Below are positions 1 to 8,017 of a stretch of 58,827 nt of DNA, piece by piece. Below the pieces are notes generated by a model. That model was not told the origin of the DNA and ran no database searches. It was given only the letters and a program-made list of their open reading frames with translations. Source of the DNA: a virus; IMG/VR virus record IMGVR_UViG_3300021500_000001, positions 1 through 58,827 of that record, one strand, 5' to 3'. How positions within the stretch are numbered: position 1 is the first letter of the stretch; every line of letters starts with the position of its first letter. The translations under genes were made by a program, and so were the position numbers.

Positions 1-111
1 ACTTTTTTCTTTAATAATATCAAATAGTTAAACCCTAAAATGGCTCTTTTGACCCAGGGCCACTGCTTTTTTTATAAAAAATTTTTTAGAGCAGTGGCCC
101 TGGGTCAAAAT
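1..111. repeat. Right part of the 188-bp repeat at the left window end
   Basis: These bases are identical to 14549-14659. The first 50 bases are also identical to the last 50 bases of the window (58778-58827). Joining the two ends therefore rebuilds a second full copy of the 188-bp repeat found at 14472-14659. Identity stops at base 112 (t here, c at 14660). The overlap is what a circular genome gives, but also what a contig broken inside a two-copy repeat gives. Confidence 0.95.
51..106. repeat. Perfect 17-bp inverted repeat (stem-loop)
   Basis: Arms gacccagggccactgct (51-67) and its exact complement (90-106) flank an A/T-only loop of 22 bases. The same structure occurs at 14599-14654. It lies downstream of the leftward primase operon, so it may help end that transcript, but no clean T-run follows on either strand. 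Confidence 0.9.
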
Positions 112-148
112 TGTTAAAAATTATTTAAGTAGCTTATATATATAGAGA

Positions 149-188
149 TTTTTTGGGCCACTACATATAGAAGCAATGGCCCAAAAAA
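149..188. terminator. Stem-loop with T and A flanks, possible bidirectional terminator
   Basis: ttttttgggcca (149-160) pairs exactly with tggcccaaaaaa (177-188). The T-run before and A-run after the GC core make it look like an intrinsic terminator on both strands. It carries the arm GGGCCACTAC shared by the other hairpins of this genome and sits downstream of the leftward primase gene. A weaker relative follows at about 219-244. Confidence 0.5.
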
Positions 189-272
189 ATATAATTCTTT
201 ATATATCAGAAACTTATCTGGGACACTACTATTAGAGCAGTGGGGTAGGGAAAACCCTACACTTTTTTGCAG

Positions 273-326
273 ACTACATAACGCACGGGAAAGTTAAAGA
301 GAGATAAGGTCCTTATATATAAAGAG
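273..326. promoter_or_regulatory. Repeated module: 18-bp box plus TATATATAAAGAG
   Basis: actacataacgcacggga (273-290) is followed after exactly 23 bases by tatatataaagag (314-326). The same two boxes with the same 23-base gap occur at 14730-14783, while the bases between them differ. Fixed spacing with a diverged spacer suggests a protein-bound site such as a promoter with activator box, an origin element or a packaging element. Function is not shown by the sequence. Confidence 0.6.
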
Positions 327-329
327 TTT

Positions 330-1865
330 TTATTCACAATTATTAGATTCAACCTCCCATGTCCTGATTCTTGAGCCGCCAAAACGTTTTCGTGGTTCAG
401 TCACCTTAGCTCCTAATTTTCTCAAAAACTCACATAATAACGTTCTGGTGAGTTTTAAGTTTTTGAAGCGTAGTTCCTCCTCTAAATGAGTTAGTGTGAA
501 ATAGAGTATACCCTTGTCGACCACACAGCTATTTTTTAGCATAGCCGGAAGGCTGATATGTTCTGAATTTTTCTGGCGATTCCATTGAATGAGCCATTCG
601 CCGAGGATTTCTTTTATGACTCCAAGCTCTGACTCTTCAACGGCCACTTGTACCTCTTCCGCCGAACCAAGCCACTGTCTCACAAGATCGAGCCATCTAT
701 CCTGCTTGGGCGGGTTAAATACGACACGGGTTGCTTCTACTATCTTGTTGATAGTCCTGCGGCTGGACATCAAGTCATCCACGACGAGCAAAGTTGTTCT
801 GCCTTCTCCGAGATCCATATTATATTTAGTAGATCCGTCCGGATATTTCAATATAGTAATTTTCTTGACCGCCTCAGCTATACCATAAAAATGTTTTTGC
901 TCATGTTCTTTGTAGACCGATTTGACAATTTTCTTAATGTCTTTTTTGGGAAGTGGTTGAGTATTTTTTTTATTCCATTCTTCCAGAAAAATTATTGTCT
1001 CATCTTTGGTATATTTCTTTTCGAGGTAGCTTTCTGCCTGCTGTGTGGCGAGTACGCTTACTTCTATAGCGGTATCTGCTCCGTTGCTGACAGTTGTTTT
1101 TGCCTCTGGCTCCGGGAAGTCCGGCATATTATCTGATTTAATAAAATCGAATTTAGCCACTAACGTTAGAAGGTCCTCTTTGTTGTGGCCCATTGCAAAC
1201 CAATCCGAAACATCCCCTTTTATCGGGAGACCGGGAAGCTCAATAATTTTAACCGATCTGGCTTTACCGTCCAGCGATTGAGCTATTCTTATTGCATGCC
1301 TGAGCCCCGGTTCATCATTGTCTGGTAAGATGATGCATTCTCTATTATTCAGAGAATCAGAATATTCAGTGATCCATTTATTGGCGCCGCCACAATTTGT
1401 TGTGGCGGTTAAACCTTGGGCATTGAGTGCGGCAACATCCTTTTCACCCTCACAAATAAATACCTGTTCGGAAACCAAAACTTTAGGCAGGCAATAGAGA
1501 ACTCGTCTTGTGTTTTTCAGGTTCCAAATCCAGCCGCCTTTGCCATTCGGCCTGCGTTGTCTGAAATCTTTGGGCTCGAATCGGCACACCTGATAAAGTA
1601 AATTATTATCTTCATCAACATAGTCATACGTTGCGACTATTTTCTTTTTTGTACTTTTCTCAACCCAAAGATTTTTCCTTTTAAGCTCTTCCAGGACCGC
1701 TTCTTGGGGGCAGCCAGCGTGGCAGTAAAATAAAATCTTGCCATTAGACAAACTGACGGTGAGGCTGGATTCCTTATCATCATGCACAGGGCAATGACAT
1801 TGCCATGAATTTTCTCCGTTGGGTTTCCCTCCAAGGGCGCTGACAATTTCTGAAATATTGTTCAT
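330..1865 (-). CDS. DNA primase-like protein (CHC2 zinc finger, Toprim, PriCT-like)
   Basis: 511 aa. Near the N-terminus C25, H28, C48 and C52 form a primase-type zinc finger. A Toprim fold follows, with the acidic motif FICEGEKDVAALNAQG around residues 133-150 and ILPDNDEPG around 177-186. A segment near 280-325 (FLEEWNKKNTQPLPKKDIKK) resembles the PriCT helical domain. The C-terminal 170 residues look like the winged-helix tail of phage primase/helicase proteins. No helicase Walker motif is seen, so this is likely primase only, making RNA primers at the phage fork. It is the last gene of a leftward operon. Its start codon overlaps the stop of the small gene upstream (ATGA). Confidence 0.85.
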   Translation of the reverse strand: MNNISEIVSALGGKPNGENSWQCHCPVHDDKESSLTVSLSNGKILFYCHAGCPQEAVLEELKRKNLWVEKSTKKKIVATYDYVDEDNNLLYQVCRFEPKDFRQRRPNGKGGWIWNLKNTRRVLYCLPKVLVSEQVFICEGEKDVAALNAQGLTATTNCGGANKWITEYSDSLNNRECIILPDNDEPGLRHAIRIAQSLDGKARSVKIIELPGLPIKGDVSDWFAMGHNKEDLLTLVAKFDFIKSDNMPDFPEPEAKTTVSNGADTAIEVSVLATQQAESYLEKKYTKDETIIFLEEWNKKNTQPLPKKDIKKIVKSVYKEHEQKHFYGIAEAVKKITILKYPDGSTKYNMDLGEGRTTLLVVDDLMSSRRTINKIVEATRVVFNPPKQDRWLDLVRQWLGSAEEVQVAVEESELGVIKEILGEWLIQWNRQKNSEHISLPAMLKNSCVVDKGILYFTLTHLEEELRFKNLKLTRTLLCEFLRKLGAKVTEPRKRFGGSRIRTWEVESNNCE

Positions 1866-2041
1866 GCTTGATCCTTATTTTTTTGGATACATCCATTCTC
1901 CGTTTCTTTAAGGAATTTCTGCATCTGGATAATTGCACCGTGCATCAATATTGCACTATGCAAATCCTTAATTTTTATCGCTTGGAATTCGTATTCTTGG
2001 AGTTCGGATATTCTTGTTTTGAGAGCTTCTATGAAATTCAT
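1862..2041 (-). CDS. Small hypothetical protein, 59 aa
   Basis: The frame starts with MNFIEALKTRISELQEYEF and is mostly helical and charged. Both ends show translational coupling: its ATG overlaps the TGA of the VRR-NUC gene (ATGA), and its own TGA overlaps the primase ATG (ATGA). This tight packing is the main argument that it is real. No family is recognised. The position suggests a small accessory of the primase. Confidence 0.7.
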   Translation of the reverse strand: MNFIEALKTRISELQEYEFQAIKIKDLHSAILMHGAIIQMQKFLKETENGCIQKNKDQA

Positions 2042-2397
2042 ATTTGATTTTTCACTCTTCTCAGCACTTCCTTAACATCCGCCACTGATCGCACGACTGC
2101 GCTGAGACCGCCTGCCTCCACATTCTTGTTGAGATATTCGGCTTGAAGCGGCGTTGGCTCTTTCAGCCTGGTTTTTACCTCCATAACCAGGGAACGCCCA
2201 TGGTAGCAACCAACAATATCAGAAACCCCTCCCTTACTCCAAGGCCCTTGAGCTATCTTAGCAAAATTTGAACATGGAACATTCTTCAGGAAAGTCATTA
2301 TACTACTTTGTATTTTCTTTTCAGGCCGGTCGTCATCGGCAAGGTGAAAATCCATCACTTGAGGAAGCAGGGGTATGAGGGGCTTCTTTTTTTTCAT
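2038..2397 (-). CDS. VRR-NUC domain nuclease
   Basis: 119 aa. The pattern fits the VRR-NUC branch of PD-(D/E)xK nucleases: an early E/Q helix (EKKIQSSIMTFLKN), then GVSDIVG holding the catalytic Asp, then VMEVKTR holding the E-x-K pair, and a later conserved Gln (TPLQAEYL). Stand-alone phage VRR-NUC proteins are usually thought to act on branched or recombination intermediates. Here it sits in a leftward operon with the primase, which supports a role in replication or recombination. The catalytic D, E and K are all present. Confidence 0.85.
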   Translation of the reverse strand: MKKKKPLIPLLPQVMDFHLADDDRPEKKIQSSIMTFLKNVPCSNFAKIAQGPWSKGGVSDIVGCYHGRSLVMEVKTRLKEPTPLQAEYLNKNVEAGGLSAVVRSVADVKEVLRRVKNQI

Positions 2398-2407
2398 CCT
2401 TCATCCT

Positions 2408-2755
2408 TCAAATTTTTTCCCATATTAAAAATTTAACAGCTTTTCCAAGACTTTCGGAAAAATTTATTTCATCTTTTATGCCAGCCGAGCATTCCCAGCC
2501 CGGCAGCATTAGTATCCACACCTCATCGGCCCATTCGATAAATTCGTGATTTACTTTTTGCCAATATTTATAATCTTTTGGTAAATTACATATTTTTGCT
2601 ATCGGGTGGCTGTGAGCAATGGGCGAGTATACCAGGAATCCAAGACTCATTATTTCCCCAGCCTTTTTACAGACAGCATAGAATCTTTGTTCTTGTATTG
2701 CTGGGTCAGGATTTGAGTAAGGGCTTGCGAGATAGACTTTCTTTTTTAAAGCCAT
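2408..2755 (-). CDS. DUF1937-like / nucleoside deoxyribosyltransferase-fold protein
   Basis: 115 aa from the chosen ATG. The motif [10 protein letters not shown] at the very N-terminus, then [10 protein letters not shown] and a C-terminal [12 protein letters not shown], match the DUF1937/DUF4406 group, which has the nucleoside 2-deoxyribosyltransferase fold. In phages these small proteins sit among nucleotide-metabolism or replication genes. The exact substrate is unknown. A second ATG four codons upstream (2767) is also possible; I prefer the inner one because a GGGAT-type ribosome site lies about ten bases before it. It overlaps the end of the HNH gene. Confidence 0.75.
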   Translation of the reverse strand: MALKKKVYLASPYSNPDPAIQEQRFYAVCKKAGEIMSLGFLVYSPIAHSHPIAKICNLPKDYKYWQKVNHEFIEWADEVWILMLPGWECSAGIKDEINFSESLGKAVKFLIWEKI

Positions 2756-3258
2756 TTTAATATCCATCCCTTGCAGGATTTACGATTATTATGTAGGCAA
2801 CTATTGACATTACCTACATTCAATCTTTGTTCTCTGGCGAACTTACTTTGACTATAATGTCGATGCTCTACCTCCATTTTTTTGTTAATGGCGATAAACC
2901 AACGCCAACGAGAATCACAAGATCTTGGTTTATTTTGTTTTCTTATTCTTCTATTATTTGCTTGTTCTTTTGCTGTAGCCCACCGACAATTTCCGGGCTC
3001 ATAATTTCCATTATTATTTATGCGATCTAATGTCTTTTTTCTTGGTTTGTCGCCCATATCTAAATAAAAATTTTCAAATGAGTGCCACTCGTCACAAACA
3101 GAAATACCTCGGCCACCATAATCTTTATAAGCTGCATCGCTCAACCGCTCACAACGAGAAAGCATATGTTGCCAACTCCAAAAAATAGGAGTTCCCGTTT
3201 TCCCGTGTTTATAGCTTGGATTATTTTTCCCTTTTGCGCTTTCGCTTGTTCTCCCCAT
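2746..3258 (-). CDS. HNH-type endonuclease (free-standing, homing-like)
   Basis: 170 aa. The run [15 protein letters not shown], then [18 protein letters not shown] and EQANNRR is the signature of a common phage HNH protein with an AP2-like DNA-binding region. The Asp-Arg-Ile-x-Asn-Asn core and the NCRWAT strand form the nuclease finger. Such genes are often free-standing homing nucleases that spread between phages, though some help packaging. It is the first gene of the leftward operon, directly behind a consensus promoter. An AGGATGGG ribosome site precedes the ATG. Confidence 0.8.
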   Translation of the reverse strand: MGRTSESAKGKNNPSYKHGKTGTPIFWSWQHMLSRCERLSDAAYKDYGGRGISVCDEWHSFENFYLDMGDKPRKKTLDRINNNGNYEPGNCRWATAKEQANNRRIRKQNKPRSCDSRWRWFIAINKKMEVEHRHYSQSKFAREQRLNVGNVNSCLHNNRKSCKGWILKWL

Positions 3259-3277
3259 TTTCCCATCCTAGCTAAGT

Positions 3278-3306
3278 ATTTTACATTACAACAGCCTGTA
3301 TGTCAA
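3278..3306 (-). promoter_or_regulatory. Sigma70-type promoter for the leftward operon
   Basis: Read on the minus strand: TTGACA, 17-base spacer, TAAAAT. It lies 20 bases upstream of the HNH gene start and faces away from the divergent promoter at 3331-3358. The two -35 boxes are 24 bases apart, so one regulator could control both. Confidence 0.75.
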
Positions 3307-3330
3307 CTATAGCACAGATGTTTTAGCCTC

Positions 3331-3358
3331 TTGACTTTTAGGATTGTTATGGTAAAAT
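3331..3358 (+). promoter_or_regulatory. Sigma70-type promoter for the rightward early genes
   Basis: TTGACT, 16-base spacer, TAAAAT. The expected transcript start is near 3365. This means the methyltransferase cannot begin at the in-frame TTG at 3331, since that TTG is the -35 box itself. The GTG at 3382 fits. Confidence 0.65.
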
Positions 3359-3381
3359 GTTGTGAATTTATTGGAGGTGTA

Positions 3382-4017
3382 GTGAAACCTTACTACGACC
3401 ATAAAGGAATTACCATTTATCATGGGGATTGCTTTGAAATAATGTCAGGGCTTGAGCCAGTGGATCTCATTATGATTGACCCTCCCTATGGAATTGGGCA
3501 AAGCTTTGAGAAAAACAGAGCAGGAAGCAACAAAGCAAAGGCAGGAAATTATGGTAATAAAACTTGGGATGATAAGCCTATAGACTTTAACTTGTTGTGG
3601 GAATTATTATCCCTTGGGAAATATGCTTGTTGTTTTGGGGGGAATTATTATCCTATGCCTCCATCAAGTTGTTGGCTTGTATGGGACAAGGAAAATACAG
3701 GTGATTTCGCCGATTGCGAGCTTGCCTGGACTAATTATGGAAAAGCTGTAAGACTTATCAGACATCAATGGAACGGAATGTTAAGAAAGGGAAAAGAACC
3801 ACGATATCATCCTACGCAGAAACCGCTAGAAGTGATCAGGTGGGCGATACAGCACGCACCAAAACATGATACTATCCTTGACCCTATGATGGGATCGGGT
3901 ACTACGCTTAGAGCAGCCAAGGATTTAGGTCTTGAAGCAATAGGCATAGAAAAAGAAGAAGAATATTGCGAAATAGCGGCCCGTCGCCTGCAGCAGGAAG
4001 TTTTGTTTGGAATATAA
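3382..4017 (+). CDS. DNA adenine-type methyltransferase (N6/N4 MTase family)
   Basis: 211 aa from the GTG start. The catalytic motif IDPPYGIG (D-P-P-Y) is near residue 32 and the SAM-binding motif LDPMMGSGTT near residue 167, the order seen in beta-class N6/N4 methyltransferases. DPPY usually goes with N6-adenine. The protein is short, with little target-recognition region. The start is a GTG after GGAGG with a short gap; upstream in-frame codons overlap the promoter. No paired restriction gene is obvious (the HNH gene across the divergent promoter looks like a homing type). Likely role: modifying phage DNA against host restriction. Confidence 0.85.
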   Translation: MKPYYDHKGITIYHGDCFEIMSGLEPVDLIMIDPPYGIGQSFEKNRAGSNKAKAGNYGNKTWDDKPIDFNLLWELLSLGKYACCFGGNYYPMPPSSCWLVWDKENTGDFADCELAWTNYGKAVRLIRHQWNGMLRKGKEPRYHPTQKPLEVIRWAIQHAPKHDTILDPMMGSGTTLRAAKDLGLEAIGIEKEEEYCEIAARRLQQEVLFGI

Positions 4018-4018
4018 T

Positions 4019-5578
4019 ATGCAAGTTAAAGTTAAAATAGAAAAAGATAAAATCAGGCTCTCTTTTCCTTATGATAAAGAAAAGGTTAAATGTTGCCAGA
4101 CAATGGCAATGCGCTGGAGCAAGACAAAAAAAGAATGGTCTACTCCAAACAATTATATGAACCGTGTTTGCTTAAATCGTCTTTTCCCGGGCATACTTCC
4201 ACCTGAACAGAAAGAAGAAATAAAAGAATTAGTGATACCCTCTTTTCTGATGGATCACCAGAAGGAGGCGCTGAGAAGGGCTGCACGACAAAACAGGAGG
4301 GGCATATTCCATGACACTGGTACCGGAAAGAGTTGTACTGCATTAGAGATATACCGGCACCATAAGGTAAAAACCTTAGTTATATGTCCGTTAAGTCTAA
4401 TAGAAGGGGCTTGGTTCGAGGAAATCTATAACAGATATACAGATATTGACGCAAGTAATCTGTGGGCTGCCAAAAAAAGAAGCCCTGCGGCCTTCGGCAA
4501 AGCACTTGAAAAAGATTTGTGTATTATTAATTATGAGTCTTTTAGAACGGTCGACAAAAAACTTGCGAACGCAGGTTTCAAGATGGCTATCCTGGATGAG
4601 TCTGCCAGGATACGTACCTGGAAAAAGAATTCAACGGCTGACAAGGTAATTAATTTCTGCGACAATGTGAAATATGTTTATTTATTATCAGGGGTTCCTG
4701 CCCCTAACAGTATGCTCGAATATTGGTCACAGATTAGGATACTCGATCCTCTACTGTGGGGTAAGTCTTTTTACAGATTCAGGATAAAATACTTCAACCC
4801 CGGGGGATATGGTGGCTATACCTGGGAGGTAAAGCCTGAATGTGAAAAAAAGCTCAAAGAAGATATTAAAACTGTAGCCGAGTATGTAAATAAAGCGGAT
4901 GTCTTGGACCTCCCCGGACGCACTGAATCGATGAGAGTTTTTCAGTTATCGGCAGAAGAACGAAAACATTATAAGAATATTAAGAATGACCTTGTGACGA
5001 TTATTGAAGAAGAAGGGACGACAGCGGTAACGACACCGAGTGCGGTAACAGCGATCATGAAACTGAGGCAGATATCATCCGGTTTTCTCCTGGATGGAGA
5101 TATCTGCCATACAATAGGAAATTCGAAAATCAAAGAACTTTTACAGCTTCTCGAAGATATAGGCGAAAAGCAAGTTATTATCTGGATACAATTTAAAGCT
5201 GAAGCCCAAAGAATTAAAGAAGCCTTACAAAAGAAGGGTATCGATAGCGGTATATTGAATAGCACAACTGCAGAAAACGAAAAGCAAAATTATTTGAAAG
5301 CTTTTAAAGGTGGAAATATTCAGTATATTATTTGTCATCCGAAGTCAGTGGGGTATGGCCATACCCTCACAAATTGTTCAGAGGCTATCTATTATAGCTA
5401 TTCGTATAGCTACGATGATGATTATCAGTCGGGCGATCGGATTTACCGTTTTGGGCAAAAAGAAAAATGCTCTCTCTATTACTTGATAGCTGACAAAACA
5501 ATGGACTTAGCTATTTTAAGGGCTGTGCAAAAAAAAGACAGCACGAGTATGGCGATCTTAAATTATCTCAAAAAATAG
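4019..5578 (+). CDS. SNF2/SF2-type DNA helicase (HARP/SMARCAL1-like)
   Basis: 519 aa. The N-terminus (IRLSFPYDKEKV ... MRWSKTKKEW) resembles the HARP-like module before small SNF2 helicases. Motif Q-like MDHQKEA is followed by Walker A DTGTGKS near residue 98, motif II ILDESA near 191, LLSGVPAPN as motif III, and the C-terminal QSGDRIYRFGQ (motif VI) near 470. All ATPase motifs are present, so an active translocase or annealing helicase is likely. ATG 4019 is chosen; an in-frame TTG at 4007 overlaps the methyltransferase end. The gene follows the methyltransferase almost without a gap. Confidence 0.85.
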   Translation: MQVKVKIEKDKIRLSFPYDKEKVKCCQTMAMRWSKTKKEWSTPNNYMNRVCLNRLFPGILPPEQKEEIKELVIPSFLMDHQKEALRRAARQNRRGIFHDTGTGKSCTALEIYRHHKVKTLVICPLSLIEGAWFEEIYNRYTDIDASNLWAAKKRSPAAFGKALEKDLCIINYESFRTVDKKLANAGFKMAILDESARIRTWKKNSTADKVINFCDNVKYVYLLSGVPAPNSMLEYWSQIRILDPLLWGKSFYRFRIKYFNPGGYGGYTWEVKPECEKKLKEDIKTVAEYVNKADVLDLPGRTESMRVFQLSAEERKHYKNIKNDLVTIIEEEGTTAVTTPSAVTAIMKLRQISSGFLLDGDICHTIGNSKIKELLQLLEDIGEKQVIIWIQFKAEAQRIKEALQKKGIDSGILNSTTAENEKQNYLKAFKGGNIQYIICHPKSVGYGHTLTNCSEAIYYSYSYSYDDDYQSGDRIYRFGQKEKCSLYYLIADKTMDLAILRAVQKKDSTSMAILNYLKK

Positions 5579-5579
5579 C

Positions 5580-5617
5580 TTGCAATGTTTGTATAATGTT
5601 GTATAATGTTGTATAAA
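5580..5617 (+). promoter_or_regulatory. Promoter with three phased TGTATAA repeats
   Basis: TTGCAA (5580-5585), 16 bases, TATAAT (5602-5607). The unit GTATAATGTT is repeated at a 10-base step (-10-like boxes start at 5592, 5602, 5612). The repeats lie one helical turn apart just before a strong AGGAGG ribosome site, which suggests an operator overlapping the -10 region. Confidence 0.5.
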
Positions 5618-5633
5618 TATAGGAGGGGAAATT

Positions 5634-5882
5634 ATGTTTTTGTACAGAATTTCTCAGGATGTAAACAATGATTATAATACCTACGATTCGGCTGTTGTGT
5701 GTGCCGAGAGCGAAGAGGATGCACAGATGATACATCCTGATAAAGATTATAGTGACTGGGATGGAAAATGTGAACCATTTTTCGATTGGTGCGCCGCAAA
5801 AGATGTAAAAGTAGAAATAATAGGGATTGCCTCTCGTATTTTGCCGAGAGGAGTTGTCGTAGCCTCCTATAATGCAGGATAA
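5634..5882 (+). CDS. Hypothetical small protein, 82 aa
   Basis: The protein begins MFLYRISQDVNNDYNTYDS and contains SAVVCAESEEDAQMIHPD, a beta-alpha pattern seen in many small phage proteins of unknown role. It has a strong AGGAGG ribosome site and its own promoter-like repeats upstream. No enzyme motif is seen. It starts the next block of early genes. Confidence 0.65.
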   Translation: MFLYRISQDVNNDYNTYDSAVVCAESEEDAQMIHPDKDYSDWDGKCEPFFDWCAAKDVKVEIIGIASRILPRGVVVASYNAG

Positions 5883-5897
5883 GATAAAGGGTGAGAT

Positions 5898-6344
5898 ATG
5901 AATTTTAAAGAATTCGGATCAAACATATTTAAAGAGGATATCAAGAGTTTGCCAAAAGAAATGGCAGAACTCGCAGAAGAATACGGCAAAGAAAAGCAGG
6001 CCATTAAGTCTGTGGAAAATGAAATTAAGGCCCGTAAAAAAATACAGGCGGAGAGAGAGGAAAAGCTCTTCGCCTTGATGGATGTTACGGGCATAGAAAC
6101 TTTCGGCACAGGGGAATATACTTACTACAAGAGGGTTGATTCCTACCCCTCAATCGCCGACGAAGAAAAGGCACATAGGTGGATCAAAGAAGAAGGTTTC
6201 GGGGATATAATAAAACTCGCAGTAAATCTCAGGTCCCTGGGATCGGCCATCAAAGAAATTTTTGAGACAACCGGTGAAATACCGGGAGAGGAAGAAGGAA
6301 TTAAGGTCCGGACTGTCAATAGAGTGGGGGTGAGGAAGAGATGA
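5898..6344 (+). CDS. Siphovirus Gp157-like protein
   Basis: 148 aa. A long charged helical region with KQAIKSVENEIKARKKIQAE is followed by a beta-rich part (GTGEYTYYKRV) and a D/E-rich helix. This coiled coil plus small beta domain is the plan of Gp157-type phage proteins, which are found beside ssDNA-binding and recombination genes and in one Streptococcus phage were linked to phage resistance. The match is by pattern only. GGGTGAGATATG gives an acceptable ribosome site. Confidence 0.55.
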   Translation: MNFKEFGSNIFKEDIKSLPKEMAELAEEYGKEKQAIKSVENEIKARKKIQAEREEKLFALMDVTGIETFGTGEYTYYKRVDSYPSIADEEKAHRWIKEEGFGDIIKLAVNLRSLGSAIKEIFETTGEIPGEEEGIKVRTVNRVGVRKR

Positions 6345-6646
6345 AAAAGGTCGAATTCATGTCAACGGCAAGCAGACCAATTACTATCTTTTTAGATAAG
6401 ATAACGGCTGTAAGCAAGTTTGATACCACAAGTAGCATCGTATATTCTATCGATAATTCGAGTGGACCAAAACCCAGCAATTTCGTTGAGGTTGAGTTGG
6501 ATGACGGAAAGAGTATTAACGCCGGAGAATGGATTCGGCGTGGGAAATATTGGATATTACGCATAACGTCCTTACCAAAAGAGGATGCAATACGAAAGAT
6601 TGAAGAGGTAGAAAAAGAAAAAGAAAAAGAAAAAAGGGAGGGATAA
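6341..6646 (+). CDS. Hypothetical protein, 101 aa
   Basis: Its ATG overlaps the TGA of the Gp157-like gene (ATGA), so it is translationally coupled to it. Central strands (SKFDTTSSIVYSIDNSS) are followed by a Lys/Glu-rich tail with repeated EKEK. No family is recognised. Confidence 0.6.
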   Translation: MKKVEFMSTASRPITIFLDKITAVSKFDTTSSIVYSIDNSSGPKPSNFVEVELDDGKSINAGEWIRRGKYWILRITSLPKEDAIRKIEEVEKEKEKEKREG

Positions 6647-6925
6647 TTGAAATTACGAGTGAAATGCTCATTGTGTGGTGGAGCTGGCAAAGATGGGTCT
6701 TGTATTCGATGTTTTGACGGATCAGAGGAAATCCGAAGTTGGCACGCTTCACGTGGGTTAAAAATACCATCTGTAACCAAATCAAATTCGGGTTATTTTA
6801 GAATATCTTTTGGCAGGCAATCTTTTGCACAATTCCCTGTAAATTTTAAAGGTATCCTGAGCGACGAGTATATTTTTCAACCAGAATGGAATCGACAAAT
6901 GTTTAATGATTTTGAACTCGTATAA
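6647..6925 (+). CDS. Small zinc-ribbon-like protein, 92 aa
   Basis: The N-terminus KCSLCGGAGKDGSCIRCFDG holds two C-x2-C pairs of the DnaJ zinc-finger type. It starts with TTG after a GGGAGGGA ribosome site that overlaps the end of the previous gene. The rest has no recognised domain. It is probably a nucleic-acid or protein-binding accessory of the early region. Confidence 0.55.
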   Translation: MKLRVKCSLCGGAGKDGSCIRCFDGSEEIRSWHASRGLKIPSVTKSNSGYFRISFGRQSFAQFPVNFKGILSDEYIFQPEWNRQMFNDFELV

Positions 6926-6972
6926 TTAATATCAGAAAACCATAATACAAAGCAAAAGGAGAAAGCACAAAG

Positions 6973-7722
6973 ATGACAAGTAGAAAGACAGAGACAACAG
7001 ATTTTACAGCCCATGGAGTGGCTACAGAAACAACAGATGTTGCGGTTCTCAAAGAAGCAAAAGTGCCGATAGTCGGTGGCGAGCTTTTTGACATGAGTGA
7101 CCAAATGGAAGGGATTGAGGTCCGGCTACCCCAGATCAGGATTGCCCATCAGGCACAGATATTCATTTTTCCTGACGGGAAAAAGGTAGAGACGTTCCGT
7201 GGTGTAATTTTGGACATGAACAAAGCGAACGCCTATTGGGCGGAGAGCTTTGAAGAAAGTGGCGGTGGCACTCCACCAACCTGCTCAAGCCTTGATGGAT
7301 TAGCCCCTGAGCCCGGCTCTGAGGATATCCAATCCAGCAGTTGCCTCACCTGTCCCCAAAACAAATTCGGGAGTGGCAAAAAGGACGGGAAGGCATGTAA
7401 AAACATGAAGAGGATACATGTCTTGATGGATGGCTCCATGATGCCATTTCGGCTGACCATCCCACCATCAAATTTGAAGGCTGTTGATCTTTATGTAAGC
7501 CTTCTTACTGCCCAAAACATACCGTACCAATTGATCGAGACTGAATTCTCGCTGCGGGTTGCCCAAAATAAGGAAGGCATAGAGTATTCCGAGCTACATC
7601 TGCGAAATTGCGGCCAAGCCCCTATGATCCAGAGTGTCGAAGATGCTCAAAAGATGAAAAGCCTCGTTGCCCAGTGGAAGGGTGTAATGCGGGGTGAGAT
7701 GATTACCCAAAACGAGATTTAA
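6973..7722 (+). CDS. Possible phage ssDNA-binding / DNA-metabolism protein
   Basis: 249 aa. The central part has four Cys (CSSL ... CLTCPQNKFG ... GKACKN), then a beta-rich stretch (RIHVLMDGSMMPFRLTIPPS) and GIEYSELHLRN. This layout resembles a phage protein group near recombination genes that may be OB-fold SSB-like. I cannot name the family with certainty. The start ATG follows AAAAGGAGAAAG. The position between Gp157-like and helicase genes supports a replication or recombination role. Confidence 0.5.
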   Translation: MTSRKTETTDFTAHGVATETTDVAVLKEAKVPIVGGELFDMSDQMEGIEVRLPQIRIAHQAQIFIFPDGKKVETFRGVILDMNKANAYWAESFEESGGGTPPTCSSLDGLAPEPGSEDIQSSSCLTCPQNKFGSGKKDGKACKNMKRIHVLMDGSMMPFRLTIPPSNLKAVDLYVSLLTAQNIPYQLIETEFSLRVAQNKEGIEYSELHLRNCGQAPMIQSVEDAQKMKSLVAQWKGVMRGEMITQNEI

Positions 7723-7811
7723 TGTTTCAAATTTAATATCAAAATCATTAAAATCTTCCGGCTGGTCATTTACGGACGGCTGGCCGGATTTACTTTCTGG
7801 AAGAAAGGGAA

Positions 7812-8015
7812 ATGAAATATTTTGTTTTGAAGCCAAGAGCTAAAAATGGAGATGATATGTTCGCACGTGCTTCACAGGTAGCAATGATTGCATATAGCGA
7901 ACGAATAAGAATAAGCGATCCGTTACTTGCAAATCAGTTACTTATGTGGGCAAAAAAAGAAGGGATCGCACAAAGCAGGCTATACCATCAGTCGTGCAAA
8001 CAGGAGAAAACATAA
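7812..8015 (+). CDS. Hypothetical small protein, 67 aa
   Basis: It begins MKYFVLKPRAKNGDDMFA and is basic and helical. A GAAAGGGA ribosome site lies just upstream. An 89-base gap before it holds a loose inverted repeat (tccggc/gccgga, about 7775-7795), which may be a weak terminator. No family is recognised. Confidence 0.5.
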   Translation: MKYFVLKPRAKNGDDMFARASQVAMIAYSERIRISDPLLANQLLMWAKKEGIAQSRLYHQSCKQEKT

Positions 8016-8017
8016 AA

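Noticed and set aside
3331-3381. Longer methyltransferase start at TTG
   Set aside because: The TTG is part of a TTGACT -35 box with TAAAAT 16 bases on, so it would not be in the transcript.
2746-4017. HNH nuclease and adenine methyltransferase as a restriction-modification pair
   Set aside because: The HNH gene matches free-standing phage nucleases, and the genes are divergent from separate promoters. No evidence that they share a target.
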